DNA of 64,000 nucleotides, from assembly GCF_003362805.1 (NCBI RefSeq), contig NZ_QNQT01000009.1, positions 1-64,000 on the forward strand. The letters run 5' to 3'. Shown in pieces: positions 23,297 to 33,120 of this stretch. The notes below the pieces were generated by a model. That model was not told where the DNA came from. It made no database searches and was given only the letters and a program-made list of their open reading frames with translations. Each line of letters starts with the position of its first letter. Position 1 is the stretch's first letter. Source of the stretch: Neobacillus piezotolerans (GTDB taxonomy: Bacteria > Bacillota > Bacilli > Bacillales > Cytobacillaceae). The position numbers were made by a program, and so were the translations under genes.

Positions 23297-25492
23297 GTGA
23301 AAAACAACATGATTAAACAGGAACTACTTGCTGTTTTGAAAAACCGCAAACTGCTGATTCCGCTCATTGCCGTCATGTTCATTCCTGTTTTATACGCAGG
23401 GATGTTCCTGTGGGCATTTTGGGATCCTTATGACAAGCTGCCTGAACTGCCGGTCGCAGTCGTCAATAGCGACAAAGGAGCCGAATTCAACGGCGAACAG
23501 CTTCAACTTGGCGATGACCTTGTTGAAAAGCTGAAGGACAGCAATGAATTTAATTTCAAGATAGTTGGCAAAGAAGAAGGGTACAAGCAGCTCGAAAACC
23601 AGAACTATTACATGCTGATTGAGATTCCCGCCAATTTTTCCGAAAATGCAACAACTTTGCTGGAAAACAATCCGAAAAAACTCGATTTGATTTATGTGCC
23701 AAACGAAAGCTATAACTTCCTTTCCGCTCAAATCGGAGGAACGGCAATCGATAAAATCAAAGCATCGCTTTCCGCGAAAATCACAGAAACCTATGCAGAA
23801 ACGATGTTTGATAAAATCGGCGACCTCGCTTCCGGTGTGGAGAAGGCGAGCGAAGGGGCCGGTAAGTTGAACGAAGGATCATCGGAATTGAAGAATGGTT
23901 CCGATAAACTGAATAAAAGCCTGCAAACACTTGCTTCGAAAGCAATCGAGTTTTCGGAAGGCGTAAACAAGGTGAATGCCGGAGCCGGTGAAGTAAGCAA
24001 GGGAACAAAACAGCTTGCATCCGGGCTTTCAGAACTTCAGGCCGGACACGGAAAAATCACGGCTGGTGCCGGACAGGTGAAGAACGGGGCGGATCAGCTT
24101 GCCGCTGGAGCTTCGCAAACAAGGCAGGGGCTAGAAACCCTGAATGGCAAAATGCCTGAACTCGTTGATGGGACAGCCAAGCTTCAACAGGGGGCGCAAG
24201 ACCTTGCCGCGAAAACCGGGGAATGGCAAAAAGGTTCCATGGATACGGCTGCGGGGGCAGCGACACTTGATGAGAATATCGGAGCAATGGTTCAGCAGCT
24301 TCTGCCATTGATGGCCGGCCTTCCGGAAGAGCAGCAAAAAGCAATGAGCGAGAAACTACAAGCGCTTAAAGCGGGTAGCGCGCAGCTTGCTGCAGCCACT
24401 GGCCAGCTTAGTGATGGAGCTGGAAAAATCCAATCCGGCGCCGGTACACTTGCCGGCGGTTTGGGTGAGCTGAAAGAGGGTGAAATGCAGGCGCAGCAGG
24501 GAATTGGCGCGCTCGCAAAAGGAAGCGCCGCCCTTGAATCTGGCGCGAACAAACTTGTACAGGGACAAGGGGATGTTCTTTCCGGCCTGAAAACGTATGA
24601 ATCGGAATTTGCGAAGGCCAAGGCGGGTGCAGATGAGCTTGTAGGGGGAGCATCCACGCTATCAGGCGGAACCGGACAGCTTGCATCCGGCACAGGAGCC
24701 CTTCAATCGGGTACCGGGAAGCTTGCCGCAGGTTCGGAAAAGCTTGCGCAGGGAACAACTGCCCTCGAGGATGGTTCCAAAGAGCTTGCCGATAAGCTTT
24801 CCGACGGCGCAAAAGAAGCGTCCGGCGTAAAAGCTGATGATAAAACGTACAATATGATGGCCGACCCGGTCAAGGTCGACAATCAGAAGATTAACACTGT
24901 ACCGAACTATGGCACAGGCTTCGCGCCTTACTTCCTGTCACTCGGGCTGTTTGTCGGCGCGCTGCTTCTGTCAATTGTTTTCCCATTAAGGGATCCGGCC
25001 GGAGTGCCAAAGAGCGGCATCAGCTGGTTCCTCGGCAAGTTCGGGATTCTTGCGGGAACAGGCATCATCCAGGCACTGCTTGCCGATGCGATCCTTTTGG
25101 GCGCGCTTGGCATTCACGTCGAGAGCATTCCGTTATTTGTAGGATTCTCGATTGTGACGAGCCTGACCTTTATCACGCTTATCCAGTTCCTTGTCACAAC
25201 ACTAGGCGACCCGGGACGTTTCATCGCGATCATCATTTTGATTCTGCAGCTAACAACAAGCGCGGGAACATTCCCGCTCGAACTGATCCCGCACTTCTTG
25301 CAGAAATTTAACGCGTTCTTGCCAATGACGTATTCGGTCGCGGGCTTCAAGGCGGTCATCTCAAGCGGCGACTTCGCCTTCATGTCGCATAACATGCTTG
25401 TATTGTTTGGCTTCATGGCCGCGTTCGTCCTTGGAACATTGGGATATTTCACAACCATGCATAAGAAAAAATTCACCGCGATGGCGAATTAG
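23297..25492 (+). CDS. yhgE: YhgE/Pip-family membrane protein
   Basis: A 731-residue membrane protein with the YhgE/Pip layout: one N-terminal membrane helix (LIPLIAVMFIPVLYAGMFLW, about 19-40), a long extracellular region (about 50-530) built of repeated Gly/Ala-rich helical units such as GAGQVKNGADQLAAGASQTR, and five C-terminal helices (about 540-725) like an ABC-2-type permease. Family members include the lactococcal phage infection protein Pip, and others are thought to export hydrophobic substrates. GTG start with AGGAGG upstream. It is the target of the adjacent TetR regulator. Transported substrate unknown. Confidence 0.9.
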   Translation: MKNNMIKQELLAVLKNRKLLIPLIAVMFIPVLYAGMFLWAFWDPYDKLPELPVAVVNSDKGAEFNGEQLQLGDDLVEKLKDSNEFNFKIVGKEEGYKQLENQNYYMLIEIPANFSENATTLLENNPKKLDLIYVPNESYNFLSAQIGGTAIDKIKASLSAKITETYAETMFDKIGDLASGVEKASEGAGKLNEGSSELKNGSDKLNKSLQTLASKAIEFSEGVNKVNAGAGEVSKGTKQLASGLSELQAGHGKITAGAGQVKNGADQLAAGASQTRQGLETLNGKMPELVDGTAKLQQGAQDLAAKTGEWQKGSMDTAAGAATLDENIGAMVQQLLPLMAGLPEEQQKAMSEKLQALKAGSAQLAAATGQLSDGAGKIQSGAGTLAGGLGELKEGEMQAQQGIGALAKGSAALESGANKLVQGQGDVLSGLKTYESEFAKAKAGADELVGGASTLSGGTGQLASGTGALQSGTGKLAAGSEKLAQGTTALEDGSKELADKLSDGAKEASGVKADDKTYNMMADPVKVDNQKINTVPNYGTGFAPYFLSLGLFVGALLLSIVFPLRDPAGVPKSGISWFLGKFGILAGTGIIQALLADAILLGALGIHVESIPLFVGFSIVTSLTFITLIQFLVTTLGDPGRFIAIIILILQLTTSAGTFPLELIPHFLQKFNAFLPMTYSVAGFKAVISSGDFAFMSHNMLVLFGFMAAFVLGTLGYFTTMHKKKFTAMAN

Positions 25493-25499
25493 AATCCAG

Positions 25500-25534
25500 C
25501 AGCCGCCCTTATTTTTAGTGGGCGGCTGTTTTTT
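25500..25534 (+). terminator. Rho-independent terminator after yhgE
   Basis: CAGCCGCCC (25500-25508), 11-base loop, GGGCGGCTG (25520-25528), then TTTTTT. Confidence 0.85.
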
Positions 25535-25968
25535 CATTTGTTGGCGGGATTTTAGAAATAATAATCGGAACCTTCTTAATCTACTCATCCTATCGTTAGA
25601 ATTAATGTATAGTTTTGGATATATGTTAGAAGTTTATTATGGAAAGATTGCTATTATTAACATGTATCGGCTTTGTCTCTAATTAGATGACCTTTTCCAT
25701 TAGTGGTTTCTAGAAGGTCTGCTGCAGCAAGTGCTATTGTGAAATACCCCCTTATTTTCAAGGGAGGGCTATTGAAGACATAAAAACTAAAGGTTAATTA
25801 CACCTTGATCGGCTGAATGCCTTTCGAGGTTTTTATTTTTGATCAAGTACTGTCCCAAAGGAATTCTCGTAAGCCTTCAATGTGAAGCCCTAAACAAGAA
25901 ACATGAAAAAGTTTGCTTTTTTGAGTATAGTAAATACTAGGAAAATCAGCGATAATGGGGTGGAATGT
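25535..25968. other. 434-base AT-rich intergenic region
   Basis: No gene, tRNA or clear hairpin terminator is seen. Short open frames here lack ribosome sites and protein-like composition. The last 40 bases hold GGGGTGGA, the ribosome site of yhfI; its promoter presumably lies in the region. Confidence 0.5.
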
Positions 25969-26703
25969 ATGAAATTGACGGTTATTGGCTTCTGGGGCGG
26001 CTACCCTAAGAAAAATGGCGCGAGTACCGGGTATTTGCTTGAGCATGTCGGCTTTAAGCTTCTGATTGATTGCGGCAGCGGCGTTTTGGCAAAGATGCAG
26101 AATGTGGTTCAGCCCGAGGAATTGGACGCGGTCATCCTTTCCCACTATCATCCGGACCATATTGCCGATATCGGTGTTCTATACCATGCGAGGCTTATCC
26201 AGGGATTTCTCAAAGGAAAGCTTCCAGCGCTTCCGATTTATGGCCATATACAGGATGAGGCCGAATTCAAAAAGCTTACCCATGATGGCGTGACAAAAGG
26301 AATCGCCTACAAACCGAATGCGGACCTCAAGCTTGGACCATTCGACATTTCCTTCCTGAAAACAGTCCATCCGGTTCCTTGTTATGCGATGCGGTTTGAA
26401 GCGGGCGGGAAATCCGTTGTGTATACGGCGGACACTGCTTTCAAGGAGGAGTTTGTTCCGTTCAGCAAAAATGCGGATGTACTGCTATGCGAATGCAATT
26501 TTTACGCGGATCAGTCCGGTCAGGGCGCGGGCCATATGACGAGCACCGAAGCAGGCCGCCTCGCGGAGAATGCAGGGGTCGGCGAGTTAATCTTGACCCA
26601 TCTGCCGCATTACGGAAATGTTGAACAGCTCGTGGATGAGGCATCAAAGGAATTCGGGGGCAAAGTCCGCCTCGCTGAGGAGTTCATGGAAATTAATTTG
26701 TAA
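25969..26703 (+). CDS. yhfI: Metallo-beta-lactamase-fold hydrolase YhfI
   Basis: A 244-residue hydrolase of the metallo-beta-lactamase superfamily, RNase Z/ElaC-like branch. Metal motif LSHYHPDH with His59, His61, Asp63 and His64 visible, further ligands in KTVHPVPCYAMRFE and YTADTAF, and the late LTHLPHYGN motif. ATG at 25969 with GGGGTGGA upstream gives the same length as B. subtilis YhfI. The natural substrate is not established. It is 70 bases before lplJ and may be cotranscribed with it. Confidence 0.88.
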   Translation: MKLTVIGFWGGYPKKNGASTGYLLEHVGFKLLIDCGSGVLAKMQNVVQPEELDAVILSHYHPDHIADIGVLYHARLIQGFLKGKLPALPIYGHIQDEAEFKKLTHDGVTKGIAYKPNADLKLGPFDISFLKTVHPVPCYAMRFEAGGKSVVYTADTAFKEEFVPFSKNADVLLCECNFYADQSGQGAGHMTSTEAGRLAENAGVGELILTHLPHYGNVEQLVDEASKEFGGKVRLAEEFMEINL

Positions 26704-26772
26704 TGACCCTGGGGTCCAATTTTTAAGCTTTTAAAAAAGCCGCCAGACAAATAGAGAAAAGGGGAATAGATT

Positions 26773-27762
26773 ATGCTGTTTATTGACAACAAAGGAATTA
26801 CCGATCCGCGCATCAATTTGGCAATCGAGGAATATGCACTGAAAAACCTTGATATTGACCAGACTTATTTGCTTTTTTACATAAACGAGCCATCCATCAT
26901 CATTGGGAAAAACCAGAATACGATTGAAGAAATCAATACGGATTATGTCGAGGATAACGGCATCCATGTCGTCCGCAGGCTATCTGGCGGAGGGGCGGTT
27001 TACCACGATCTGGGCAACTTGAATTTCAGTTTTATTACGAAGGATGACGGGGAAAGCTTCCATAACTTCAAGAAATTCACGGAGCCGGTAGTGGCGGCCC
27101 TAGCCAAGCTCGGCGTAAAGGCCGAATTAAGCGGCAGGAACGATATTGTGGCCGAGGGGCGGAAAATTTCCGGCAACGCACAATTTTCAACAAGGGGCAG
27201 GATGTTCAGCCACGGCACACTGATGCTCGATTCCGAAATTGATGCTGTCGTTTCGGCGCTTAGGGTTAAACAGGACAAGATAGAATCCAAAGGAATCAAG
27301 TCGATCCGCAGCCGGGTTGCCAACATTTCCGAGTTCCTTGACAGGAAAATCAGCATGGAGGAATTCCGTTCCCTGCTCTTGAAATATATTTTCGACGGAG
27401 CAGACGATATACCTGAATACGTCCTGACAGAAAGCGACTGGGAAAAAATCCATGAAATCTCAAAGGAACGCTACCAAAACTGGGATTGGAATTATGGGAA
27501 ATCGCCGAAATTCAATCTGCACCGCACACGCCGCTTTCCAATCGGGTCCATTGATGTTAGGCTTGAAGTGGAAAAGGGGATTATTGAGAACTGCAAGATT
27601 TACGGCGACTTTTTCGGGGTCGGCGAGGTCACTGAAATCGAGGAGAAATTAAAAGGCCTCCGGTATGACCGCTCTGAAATCGACCGCGCGCTTGAGGGCG
27701 TTGATATCAAGCATTACTTTGGGAACATCACGAAAGAAGAGTTCCTCGAGCTCGTTTATTAA
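26773..27762 (+). CDS. lplJ: Lipoate-protein ligase LplJ
   Basis: Attaches scavenged lipoate to E2 and GcvH lipoyl domains through lipoyl-AMP. The 329-residue protein has the catalytic-domain motifs RRLSGGGAVYHDLGNLNFS (about 72-90), GRNDIVAEGRKISGNAQ with the conserved lysine, and the accessory C-terminal domain (after about 245) of two-domain ligases. ATG with AAAAGGGGAAT upstream. It is in the same order relative to yhfI and yhfL as in B. subtilis. A terminator follows. Confidence 0.94.
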   Translation: MLFIDNKGITDPRINLAIEEYALKNLDIDQTYLLFYINEPSIIIGKNQNTIEEINTDYVEDNGIHVVRRLSGGGAVYHDLGNLNFSFITKDDGESFHNFKKFTEPVVAALAKLGVKAELSGRNDIVAEGRKISGNAQFSTRGRMFSHGTLMLDSEIDAVVSALRVKQDKIESKGIKSIRSRVANISEFLDRKISMEEFRSLLLKYIFDGADDIPEYVLTESDWEKIHEISKERYQNWDWNYGKSPKFNLHRTRRFPIGSIDVRLEVEKGIIENCKIYGDFFGVGEVTEIEEKLKGLRYDRSEIDRALEGVDIKHYFGNITKEEFLELVY

Positions 27763-27776
27763 TAGTTTAATTCTAA

Positions 27777-27808
27777 GCCTCCGCCATGATTAGGGTGGAG
27801 GCTTTTCC
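27777..27808 (+). terminator. Rho-independent terminator after lplJ
   Basis: GCCTCCGCC, 8-base loop, GGTGGAGGC, then TTTTCC. Confidence 0.75.
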
Positions 27809-27936
27809 GTTTTTAAGTGGGATGTCGGCCACGGTCAAACTTGAAGATGGTACCCCATATTCTCTATAATAAATTTAGAATATTTTTAATTTTATAGGCG
27901 ATTGAATGAAAGGCCCGTTCACGCCTAAAGGGGGAG

Positions 27937-29505
27937 ATGGAGTTGAACTTATCGTCCAAGCTTCACGAAACCGCGCAAGCATTGCCCGAAAAACTAGCCT
28001 ATTATTTTATGGGAAAAGAGACATCTTACGGGGAACTGGACGCCGCGATTACGAAGTTTGCATCAGGGCTTGAGCAGCTGGGGATCAAAAAAGGGGACCA
28101 TATCGCGCTTCTTCTTGGAAACTCGCCTTACTTTGTCATCAGCCTCTACGGCGCAATAAGGATGGGGGCAACTGTGATACCCGTCAACCCTATCTATAGT
28201 CCGGACGAAATCGGCTATATCCTGAATAATGGGGATGTGAAGGCGGTGGTCTCGCTCGATCTTTTGCTGCCAATAGCTGAAAAATCCCACCATCAGCTCC
28301 CTAAAATAGAACATTTTATAATCTGTGATTCGAATCAGCCTGAAGCTGCGGGAATAAACAAACAAGAACTCACGATTTACCCAAAAATGAGAGCGTTTAC
28401 AGACGTGGTGGCTGCAGGCAGGCTTGATTACATCGGGCCGGAACTGCAAGAAGAGGAGACTGCCGTCATTCTCTATACTTCGGGTACTACCGGAAAGCCG
28501 AAGGGCGCGATGCTGACACATAAGAACTTGTATAGCAACGCCATTGATATTGGTACGTATTTGAATATGGATGAGAACGACAGGATGATCACAGTCCTGC
28601 CAATGTTCCATGTTTTCTGTTTAACGGTCTGTTTGAACGCCCCTTTGATGGCGGGCGCGACGATGCTCATCATTCCTAGATTCAGCCCTAAGGATGTTTT
28701 TGATATGGCCAGGGAACAGGGGGCGACGATTTTTGCCGGTGTTCCGACAATGTACAATTTTCTTTATCAATATGAATCCGGGAATCCGGAAGATTTCAAG
28801 ACGATACGGGTATGTGCATCCGGAGGAGCCTCCATGCCAGTCGCTTTGCTTCTGAATTTCGAGAAAAAGTTCAATGTCCGGGTTTCTGAAGGATATGGGC
28901 TATCAGAAGCCTCCCCGGTTACGTGTTTCAATCCGCTTGACCGGGAGCGCAAGCCTGGTTCGATTGGCCTGTCGATTGTAAACGTGGAAAACAAGGTAGT
29001 CGATGAGCTAGGCGAGGAAGTTCAGCCTGGACAGGTTGGCGAGCTGATTGTCCGTGGACCCAACGTAATGAAAGGATATTACAAAATGCCGGAAGAAACT
29101 GACGCAACGATACGTGACGGCTGGCTGTATACAGGGGACCTGGCGAGGATGGATGACGAAGGTTATTTTTACATCGTGGACAGGAAAAAGGATATGGTCA
29201 TCGTCGGCGGCTACAATGTGTACCCGCGCGAGGTCGAAGAAGTGCTATACGACCATCCGGAAATCATTGAGGCGGCAGTCGTCGGCATTCCGGATCCTGA
29301 TTTCGGTGAAGCAGTCGTTGCCTACGCGGTTTCGAAAAATCCGGAATTAACGGAAAGGGAACTGCTTGCTTATTGCGATGAGCGTCTCGCGAAATATAAG
29401 GTGCCATCAAGGATTGAATTCCTCGAAGAATTGCCCAAGAATACAACTGGTAAAATTCTGCGTAGGGCACTCAGGTCGCAGGTCATTGAAGCCGCGAAGC
29501 AGTAG
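27937..29505 (+). CDS. yhfL: Long-chain fatty-acid-CoA ligase
   Basis: AMP-forming acyl-CoA synthetase of 522 residues. Visible are the P-loop-like motif [11 protein letters not shown] (180-190), the A5 segment [14 protein letters not shown], the hinge motif [12 protein letters not shown] and the catalytic lysine region [12 protein letters not shown] near the C terminus. It activates fatty acids for degradation or lipid synthesis. ATG after AAAGGGGGAGATGG. The neighbouring enoyl-CoA hydratase on the same strand suggests shared use in fatty-acid degradation. The position matches B. subtilis yhfL. Confidence 0.93.
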   Translation: MELNLSSKLHETAQALPEKLAYYFMGKETSYGELDAAITKFASGLEQLGIKKGDHIALLLGNSPYFVISLYGAIRMGATVIPVNPIYSPDEIGYILNNGDVKAVVSLDLLLPIAEKSHHQLPKIEHFIICDSNQPEAAGINKQELTIYPKMRAFTDVVAAGRLDYIGPELQEEETAVILYTSGTTGKPKGAMLTHKNLYSNAIDIGTYLNMDENDRMITVLPMFHVFCLTVCLNAPLMAGATMLIIPRFSPKDVFDMAREQGATIFAGVPTMYNFLYQYESGNPEDFKTIRVCASGGASMPVALLLNFEKKFNVRVSEGYGLSEASPVTCFNPLDRERKPGSIGLSIVNVENKVVDELGEEVQPGQVGELIVRGPNVMKGYYKMPEETDATIRDGWLYTGDLARMDDEGYFYIVDRKKDMVIVGGYNVYPREVEEVLYDHPEIIEAAVVGIPDPDFGEAVVAYAVSKNPELTERELLAYCDERLAKYKVPSRIEFLEELPKNTTGKILRRALRSQVIEAAKQ

Positions 29506-29582
29506 AGGGATTGCCGCAAATAGGACATCTTCAGCTTATAAGAAGATTAGTTAATAGAAAAATAGTTTAAACATATGGTGTA

Positions 29583-29611
29583 AAGGGGCAGGCTGCCGTT
29601 GTCTGCCCCTT
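29583..29611 (+). other. Hairpin between yhfL and enoyl-CoA hydratase
   Basis: Perfect 9-bp stem AAGGGGCAG / CTGCCCCTT with an 11-base loop and no T tract, 30 bases before the hydratase gene. Possible attenuator or stability hairpin. Confidence 0.4.
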
Positions 29612-29641
29612 GCCAATGCGAACCTGAAGGGAATGTGGACA

Positions 29642-30418
29642 ATGGATCAGATTTTATTCGAACAAAAAGGCTATATCGGAATCATCACCATCAACAGGCC
29701 GGAAGCGATGAATGCATTCAATTATGATACATTGGTCAGGCTTCAGGAAGTTGTTGAGGAAGTGAGTGAAAACAATGACGTGCGGGTTGTGATTTTCACT
29801 GGGGCCGGCGGAAAAGCGTTCAGTGTCGGGGCGGATCTGAAGGAAAGAAAAACGCTGACAATTGAACAGGTGCTTCGGAATGTTGGGAAAATCAGCGAGG
29901 TATTCAACCTCGTGGACCTGATGCCGCAGCCGACCATTGCGGCCATCAACGGGTTCTGTTTCGGTGGCGGGATGGAGCTTGCCCTTGCCTGCGATTTTCG
30001 GATTGCCGAAGAGGGGATCCAGCTTGGCCTTACCGAAACAAGCCTGGCAATCATTCCGGGCGCCGGCGGGACGCAGCGGCTGCCAAGGTTGATTGGCCAA
30101 GCGAAAGCGCTGGAACTGATCCTTGGCGCCCACAGGCTGACTGCCGGGGAAGCGAACACGTACGGATTGCTGACGCGGATTGCAGGTGAAGGCAGAGCAA
30201 TGGAGCAAAGCCTTGAATTTGCCGCACAACTGCTGAACAACGGCCCAATCGCTCTTCGCCAGGCAAAGCTTGCGATTAAAAAGGGAATGGATACCGATTT
30301 GCAAACCGGTTTGAAAATCGAGCGGCAGGCATACGAGGGACTCATCCATACGGAAGATCGAGTGGAGGCGCTTGTGGCATTCAGCGAAAAGAGGAAACCG
30401 AATTTCCAGGGGAAATAA
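29642..30418 (+). CDS. Enoyl-CoA hydratase/isomerase family protein
   Basis: A 258-residue crotonase-fold enzyme hydrating trans-2-enoyl-CoA, the second step of beta-oxidation. Seen: oxyanion-hole segments GAGGKAFSVGADLKER and NGFCFGGGMELALACDFRIA, and the second catalytic glutamate region LTETSLAIIPGAGGTQRLPR, so both active-site glutamates appear present. The ATG at 29642 is chosen over 29633 because GAAGGGA is 9 bases away. It lies next to the acyl-CoA ligase. Exact substrate class is unknown. Confidence 0.9.
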   Translation: MDQILFEQKGYIGIITINRPEAMNAFNYDTLVRLQEVVEEVSENNDVRVVIFTGAGGKAFSVGADLKERKTLTIEQVLRNVGKISEVFNLVDLMPQPTIAAINGFCFGGGMELALACDFRIAEEGIQLGLTETSLAIIPGAGGTQRLPRLIGQAKALELILGAHRLTAGEANTYGLLTRIAGEGRAMEQSLEFAAQLLNNGPIALRQAKLAIKKGMDTDLQTGLKIERQAYEGLIHTEDRVEALVAFSEKRKPNFQGK

Positions 30419-30523
30419 GGGTTATTGAAGGCGGCAATCCGCTTTGGTTTATCAAGACTGTTTCGCTAATCTATCGAGCCAAAACGGTCTTGATCATTTT
30501 CACAGATGCAAGTTTTATAGAAA

Positions 30524-30559
30524 AAGAGCCAGCGCGCCTCCTCGGGCTTGCTGGCTCTT
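30524..30559. terminator. Bidirectional terminator
   Basis: AAGAGCCAGC (30524-30533) and GCTGGCTCTT (30550-30559), perfect 10-bp stem flanked by A-rich and T-rich sides, between the convergent hydratase gene and mupG. Confidence 0.8.
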
Positions 30560-30586
30560 GCCTATTTTAAAAATTCCCTAACTCTC

Positions 30587-31651
30587 CTAAACCCACCTGA
30601 GCATGAATTTGCAGCCGCCTTTTATGAACGGAAGCAGCGGTAGGTCTTCCTCGATAATCCTTCCGACGACATTGACTTTCTCGTCGGCGGACAGATCTCT
30701 TTTCGTAATTTGCACTTCGCCCTGGTAGCGTCCGTAGCGTTCGTTGTCAATCGTGATCGAGCCTGTTACTCGCTCGACTGTATTGAGCGGGGGTACGTTT
30801 TTGCTGCCAATGAGCGCGTACATACGTGATTCCATCGAACGGATGACATCCCGCGCACTGTCCTGGCGGTTCGACTGGATGGCCGCGAGTGTTTCAAGGA
30901 GGCTTTGGTCTCCTGTAAATGGGCGGGCGCGAAGATAGAAGACGCCATCCCTGTACGCGGAAAATTGTTGTAGCGCCGTTTCGGATACTCCCGGGTCGCC
31001 GATAAGGATTTTATCGACGCCTTCATTATCCTTCAAGTCCAGAAAGGCAGCGAAAGGGGATGAAAACCTGTGGTCCTCCAAAGTAGGAAGCCCTTGGAAT
31101 AAAGGCCCGCGCCTTGTTCCGTCTCCTGGAACAAACGCCATCACCGCAATGCCCTCATTCCGCAGCATGCGGTTTTTCTCCCTGAAGCTTTCCCGTTCCA
31201 GCCCGGTTTCCGGCCTTGGGTAAAAATTGTGCCATGCCTCAACGGAACCGGCATTCAGGCCATGGGCTTTCATTGCGCTGATTTCCTCTTGCGTCAGCGT
31301 GCTCGCGTTCAGAGCCACCTTCATTTTTTTCGATAGGAGGGCAATTGTTTGCGGCTCTACGCCATAATCGACGCGCAGCCCGCTAAGCCCCCACCCAAGC
31401 AGTGTATCAGCTGTTTCCCAAGTGCAGCCAAGGTGCCGCAGCGAATTCGGCGAAATATCCGGAATCAATTCCATATCAAGTTCCCGGGCAAGCTTGCCTA
31501 GATGCATCAACTCATCGCGGTAGACGGCCGGATTATCCTCTGGAATATGGAGGGACGTGAAAATCGAGCCGAAGCCATGTTCCTTCATTTTCCGAATATA
31601 GGCTTCCTGGCTGGCTACAGACTGTGATAAATAAACGGAAATTCCTAGCAT
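30587..31651 (-). CDS. mupG: 6-phospho-N-acetylmuramidase MupG (DUF871)
   Basis: Hydrolyses intracellular MurNAc-6-phosphate-GlcNAc produced by cell-wall turnover. The 354-residue protein is a DUF871-type TIM barrel with a C-terminal cyclophilin-like domain. Visible: MLGISVYLSQSVASQEAYIR start, FTSLHIPEDNP, MELIPDISPNSLRHLG, LRVDYGVEPQ, NFYPRPETGL and FVPGDGTRRGPLF. The ATG at 31651 has AAAGGAG 9 bases upstream. It is the last gene of the murR-murQ-murP-mupG series, which supplies uptake (MurP), hydrolysis (MupG) and lactyl-ether cleavage (MurQ). Confidence 0.88.
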   Translation of the reverse strand: MLGISVYLSQSVASQEAYIRKMKEHGFGSIFTSLHIPEDNPAVYRDELMHLGKLARELDMELIPDISPNSLRHLGCTWETADTLLGWGLSGLRVDYGVEPQTIALLSKKMKVALNASTLTQEEISAMKAHGLNAGSVEAWHNFYPRPETGLERESFREKNRMLRNEGIAVMAFVPGDGTRRGPLFQGLPTLEDHRFSSPFAAFLDLKDNEGVDKILIGDPGVSETALQQFSAYRDGVFYLRARPFTGDQSLLETLAAIQSNRQDSARDVIRSMESRMYALIGSKNVPPLNTVERVTGSITIDNERYGRYQGEVQITKRDLSADEKVNVVGRIIEEDLPLLPFIKGGCKFMLRWV

Positions 31652-31735
31652 ACTCAAAAACTCCTTTCCTATCAGCCAAAAAAAGACCTGGCACCCCGGT
31701 AAAAGAGTGCCAAGCCGCTTTATACTTTTACTCTA

Positions 31736-33109
31736 TTAAATATTCTCCGCCATTTCCTCTTTGAAACCAAACAGGTAGGTGAAAATAAATCCGAAAGCAT
31801 AGGCAAGCAAAATGCCAATTAAATAATATACATATTTGTTATCAACAATTAGCGGAGTCAGGGAAAGCCCTGATACGCCGATTCCGCCCGCGGCTGTCTT
31901 CATGACCGCCTGGAATGCGCCGCCAACCGCACCGCCTAAACAGGCCGTGACGAACGGGCGTCCCAGCGGAAGCGTTACCCCGTAAAGGAGCGGTTCGCCA
32001 ATTCCAAGGAATCCGACAGGAAGACCCCCTTTGATAATGTTACGCAATCTCTTATTCTTAGTTTTTGTGAAAATTGCAATTGCCGCACCAACTTGGCCTG
32101 CTCCAGCCATTGCCAGTATTGGAAGAAGCGGAGTGTTGCCAAGTGAGTTAATAAGCTCCAGGTGAATTGGTGTCAAGCCGTGATGAAGACCGACCATGAC
32201 AAGCGGCAGGAAGAAGCCCGCAAGAATCGCGCCGGCGACAACACCGCCAACTTCAAGGATTGCCTTCAGGCCGGTCGTGATTCCGTCAGCAAGGACGCCC
32301 GCGACTGGCATGATAACGATTAACGAAAAGAATCCGACAATTAAAACTGATATGAGGGATGTAAAAATAATATCAACTGAGCTTGGAATAACTTTTCTTA
32401 CACGTTTTTCAACAACTGTCATCAGCCAGGCGGCAAACATGACACCGAATAATCCGCCTCGGCCAGGTATGAGCGCTTCGCCGAACAATTTAATTTCGGC
32501 AAGCCCCGGGCTGAAAAGGACAATACCGGCAATCGCGCCAAGCACTGGCGTTCCGCCAAATTCCCTCGCGGTGTTCCAACCGACAAGGATTGCCAGCGAT
32601 CCGAATACGGCGCCTCCAAGGACAAGAAGGATTTGCATCCATGTTTGGGTTGGGTCAACGCCGGCGTTTTTCGCGAAGTTTGCCGCCCCATTAATAATAC
32701 CGGAAGCAACAAGCCCTGGAATAAGAGGGATGAAAATACTTCCGATTCGGCGAAGCAGGTTTTTAATCGGGGTGTTGTTTTTCTTTTTGATAGCCGATTG
32801 ATTCAAGGCTGCCCTTTCCTCAAGGGTCAAGTCTTCGGGTTCCGCATCTTCGCCAACAACCAAACCTGTTTCCTGGCTCATTTCAGCTGCGACCTTGTTG
32901 ACCGTGCCTGGGCCGACAACGATTTGAAGGTTGTCATCCTCGATGACGCCCATAACGCCGTCGACTTTCTTCAAAGCTTGGATGTCTGCCTTGGAATCAT
33001 CCTTCAGATCAAGGCGAAGGCGGGTCATGCAGTGGGCAAGCCTCCTGACATTGTCCTTGCCGCCGATATGCTGAAGGATATCATTGGCCATGCGTTGTTC
33101 TTTTTTCAC
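31736..33109 (-). CDS. murP: PTS N-acetylmuramic acid transporter, EIIBC
   Basis: Imports and phosphorylates MurNAc or MurNAc-containing sugars. The 457 residues hold an N-terminal EIIB domain with the phospho-accepting Cys27 in AHCMTRLRLDL, then an EIIC domain with about ten membrane helices (GSIFIPLIPGLVASGIINGA; GEPLLYGVTLPLGRPFVTA). There is no EIIA domain, so a EIIA from another system is needed. GTG start with TAGGAGGAG upstream, 11 bases after murQ. Confidence 0.93.
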   Translation of the reverse strand: MKKEQRMANDILQHIGGKDNVRRLAHCMTRLRLDLKDDSKADIQALKKVDGVMGVIEDDNLQIVVGPGTVNKVAAEMSQETGLVVGEDAEPEDLTLEERAALNQSAIKKKNNTPIKNLLRRIGSIFIPLIPGLVASGIINGAANFAKNAGVDPTQTWMQILLVLGGAVFGSLAILVGWNTAREFGGTPVLGAIAGIVLFSPGLAEIKLFGEALIPGRGGLFGVMFAAWLMTVVEKRVRKVIPSSVDIIFTSLISVLIVGFFSLIVIMPVAGVLADGITTGLKAILEVGGVVAGAILAGFFLPLVMVGLHHGLTPIHLELINSLGNTPLLPILAMAGAGQVGAAIAIFTKTKNKRLRNIIKGGLPVGFLGIGEPLLYGVTLPLGRPFVTACLGGAVGGAFQAVMKTAAGGIGVSGLSLTPLIVDNKYVYYLIGILLAYAFGFIFTYLFGFKEEMAENI

Positions 33110-33120
33110 ATTTACTCCTC

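Noticed and set aside
23820-24800. Repeats inside yhgE as a tandem DNA repeat array
   Set aside because: The periodic Gly/Ala pattern is at the protein level, typical of the YhgE extracellular domain; DNA copies are not near-identical.
29654-30349. Two overlapping long minus-strand frames opposite the enoyl-CoA hydratase gene
   Set aside because: The plus-strand protein shows full crotonase motifs; the antisense frames have no family features or start signals.
32196-32801. 201-codon plus-strand frame opposite murP
   Set aside because: Shadow of the EIIC domain; no ribosome site and unnatural Pro/Thr/Arg composition.
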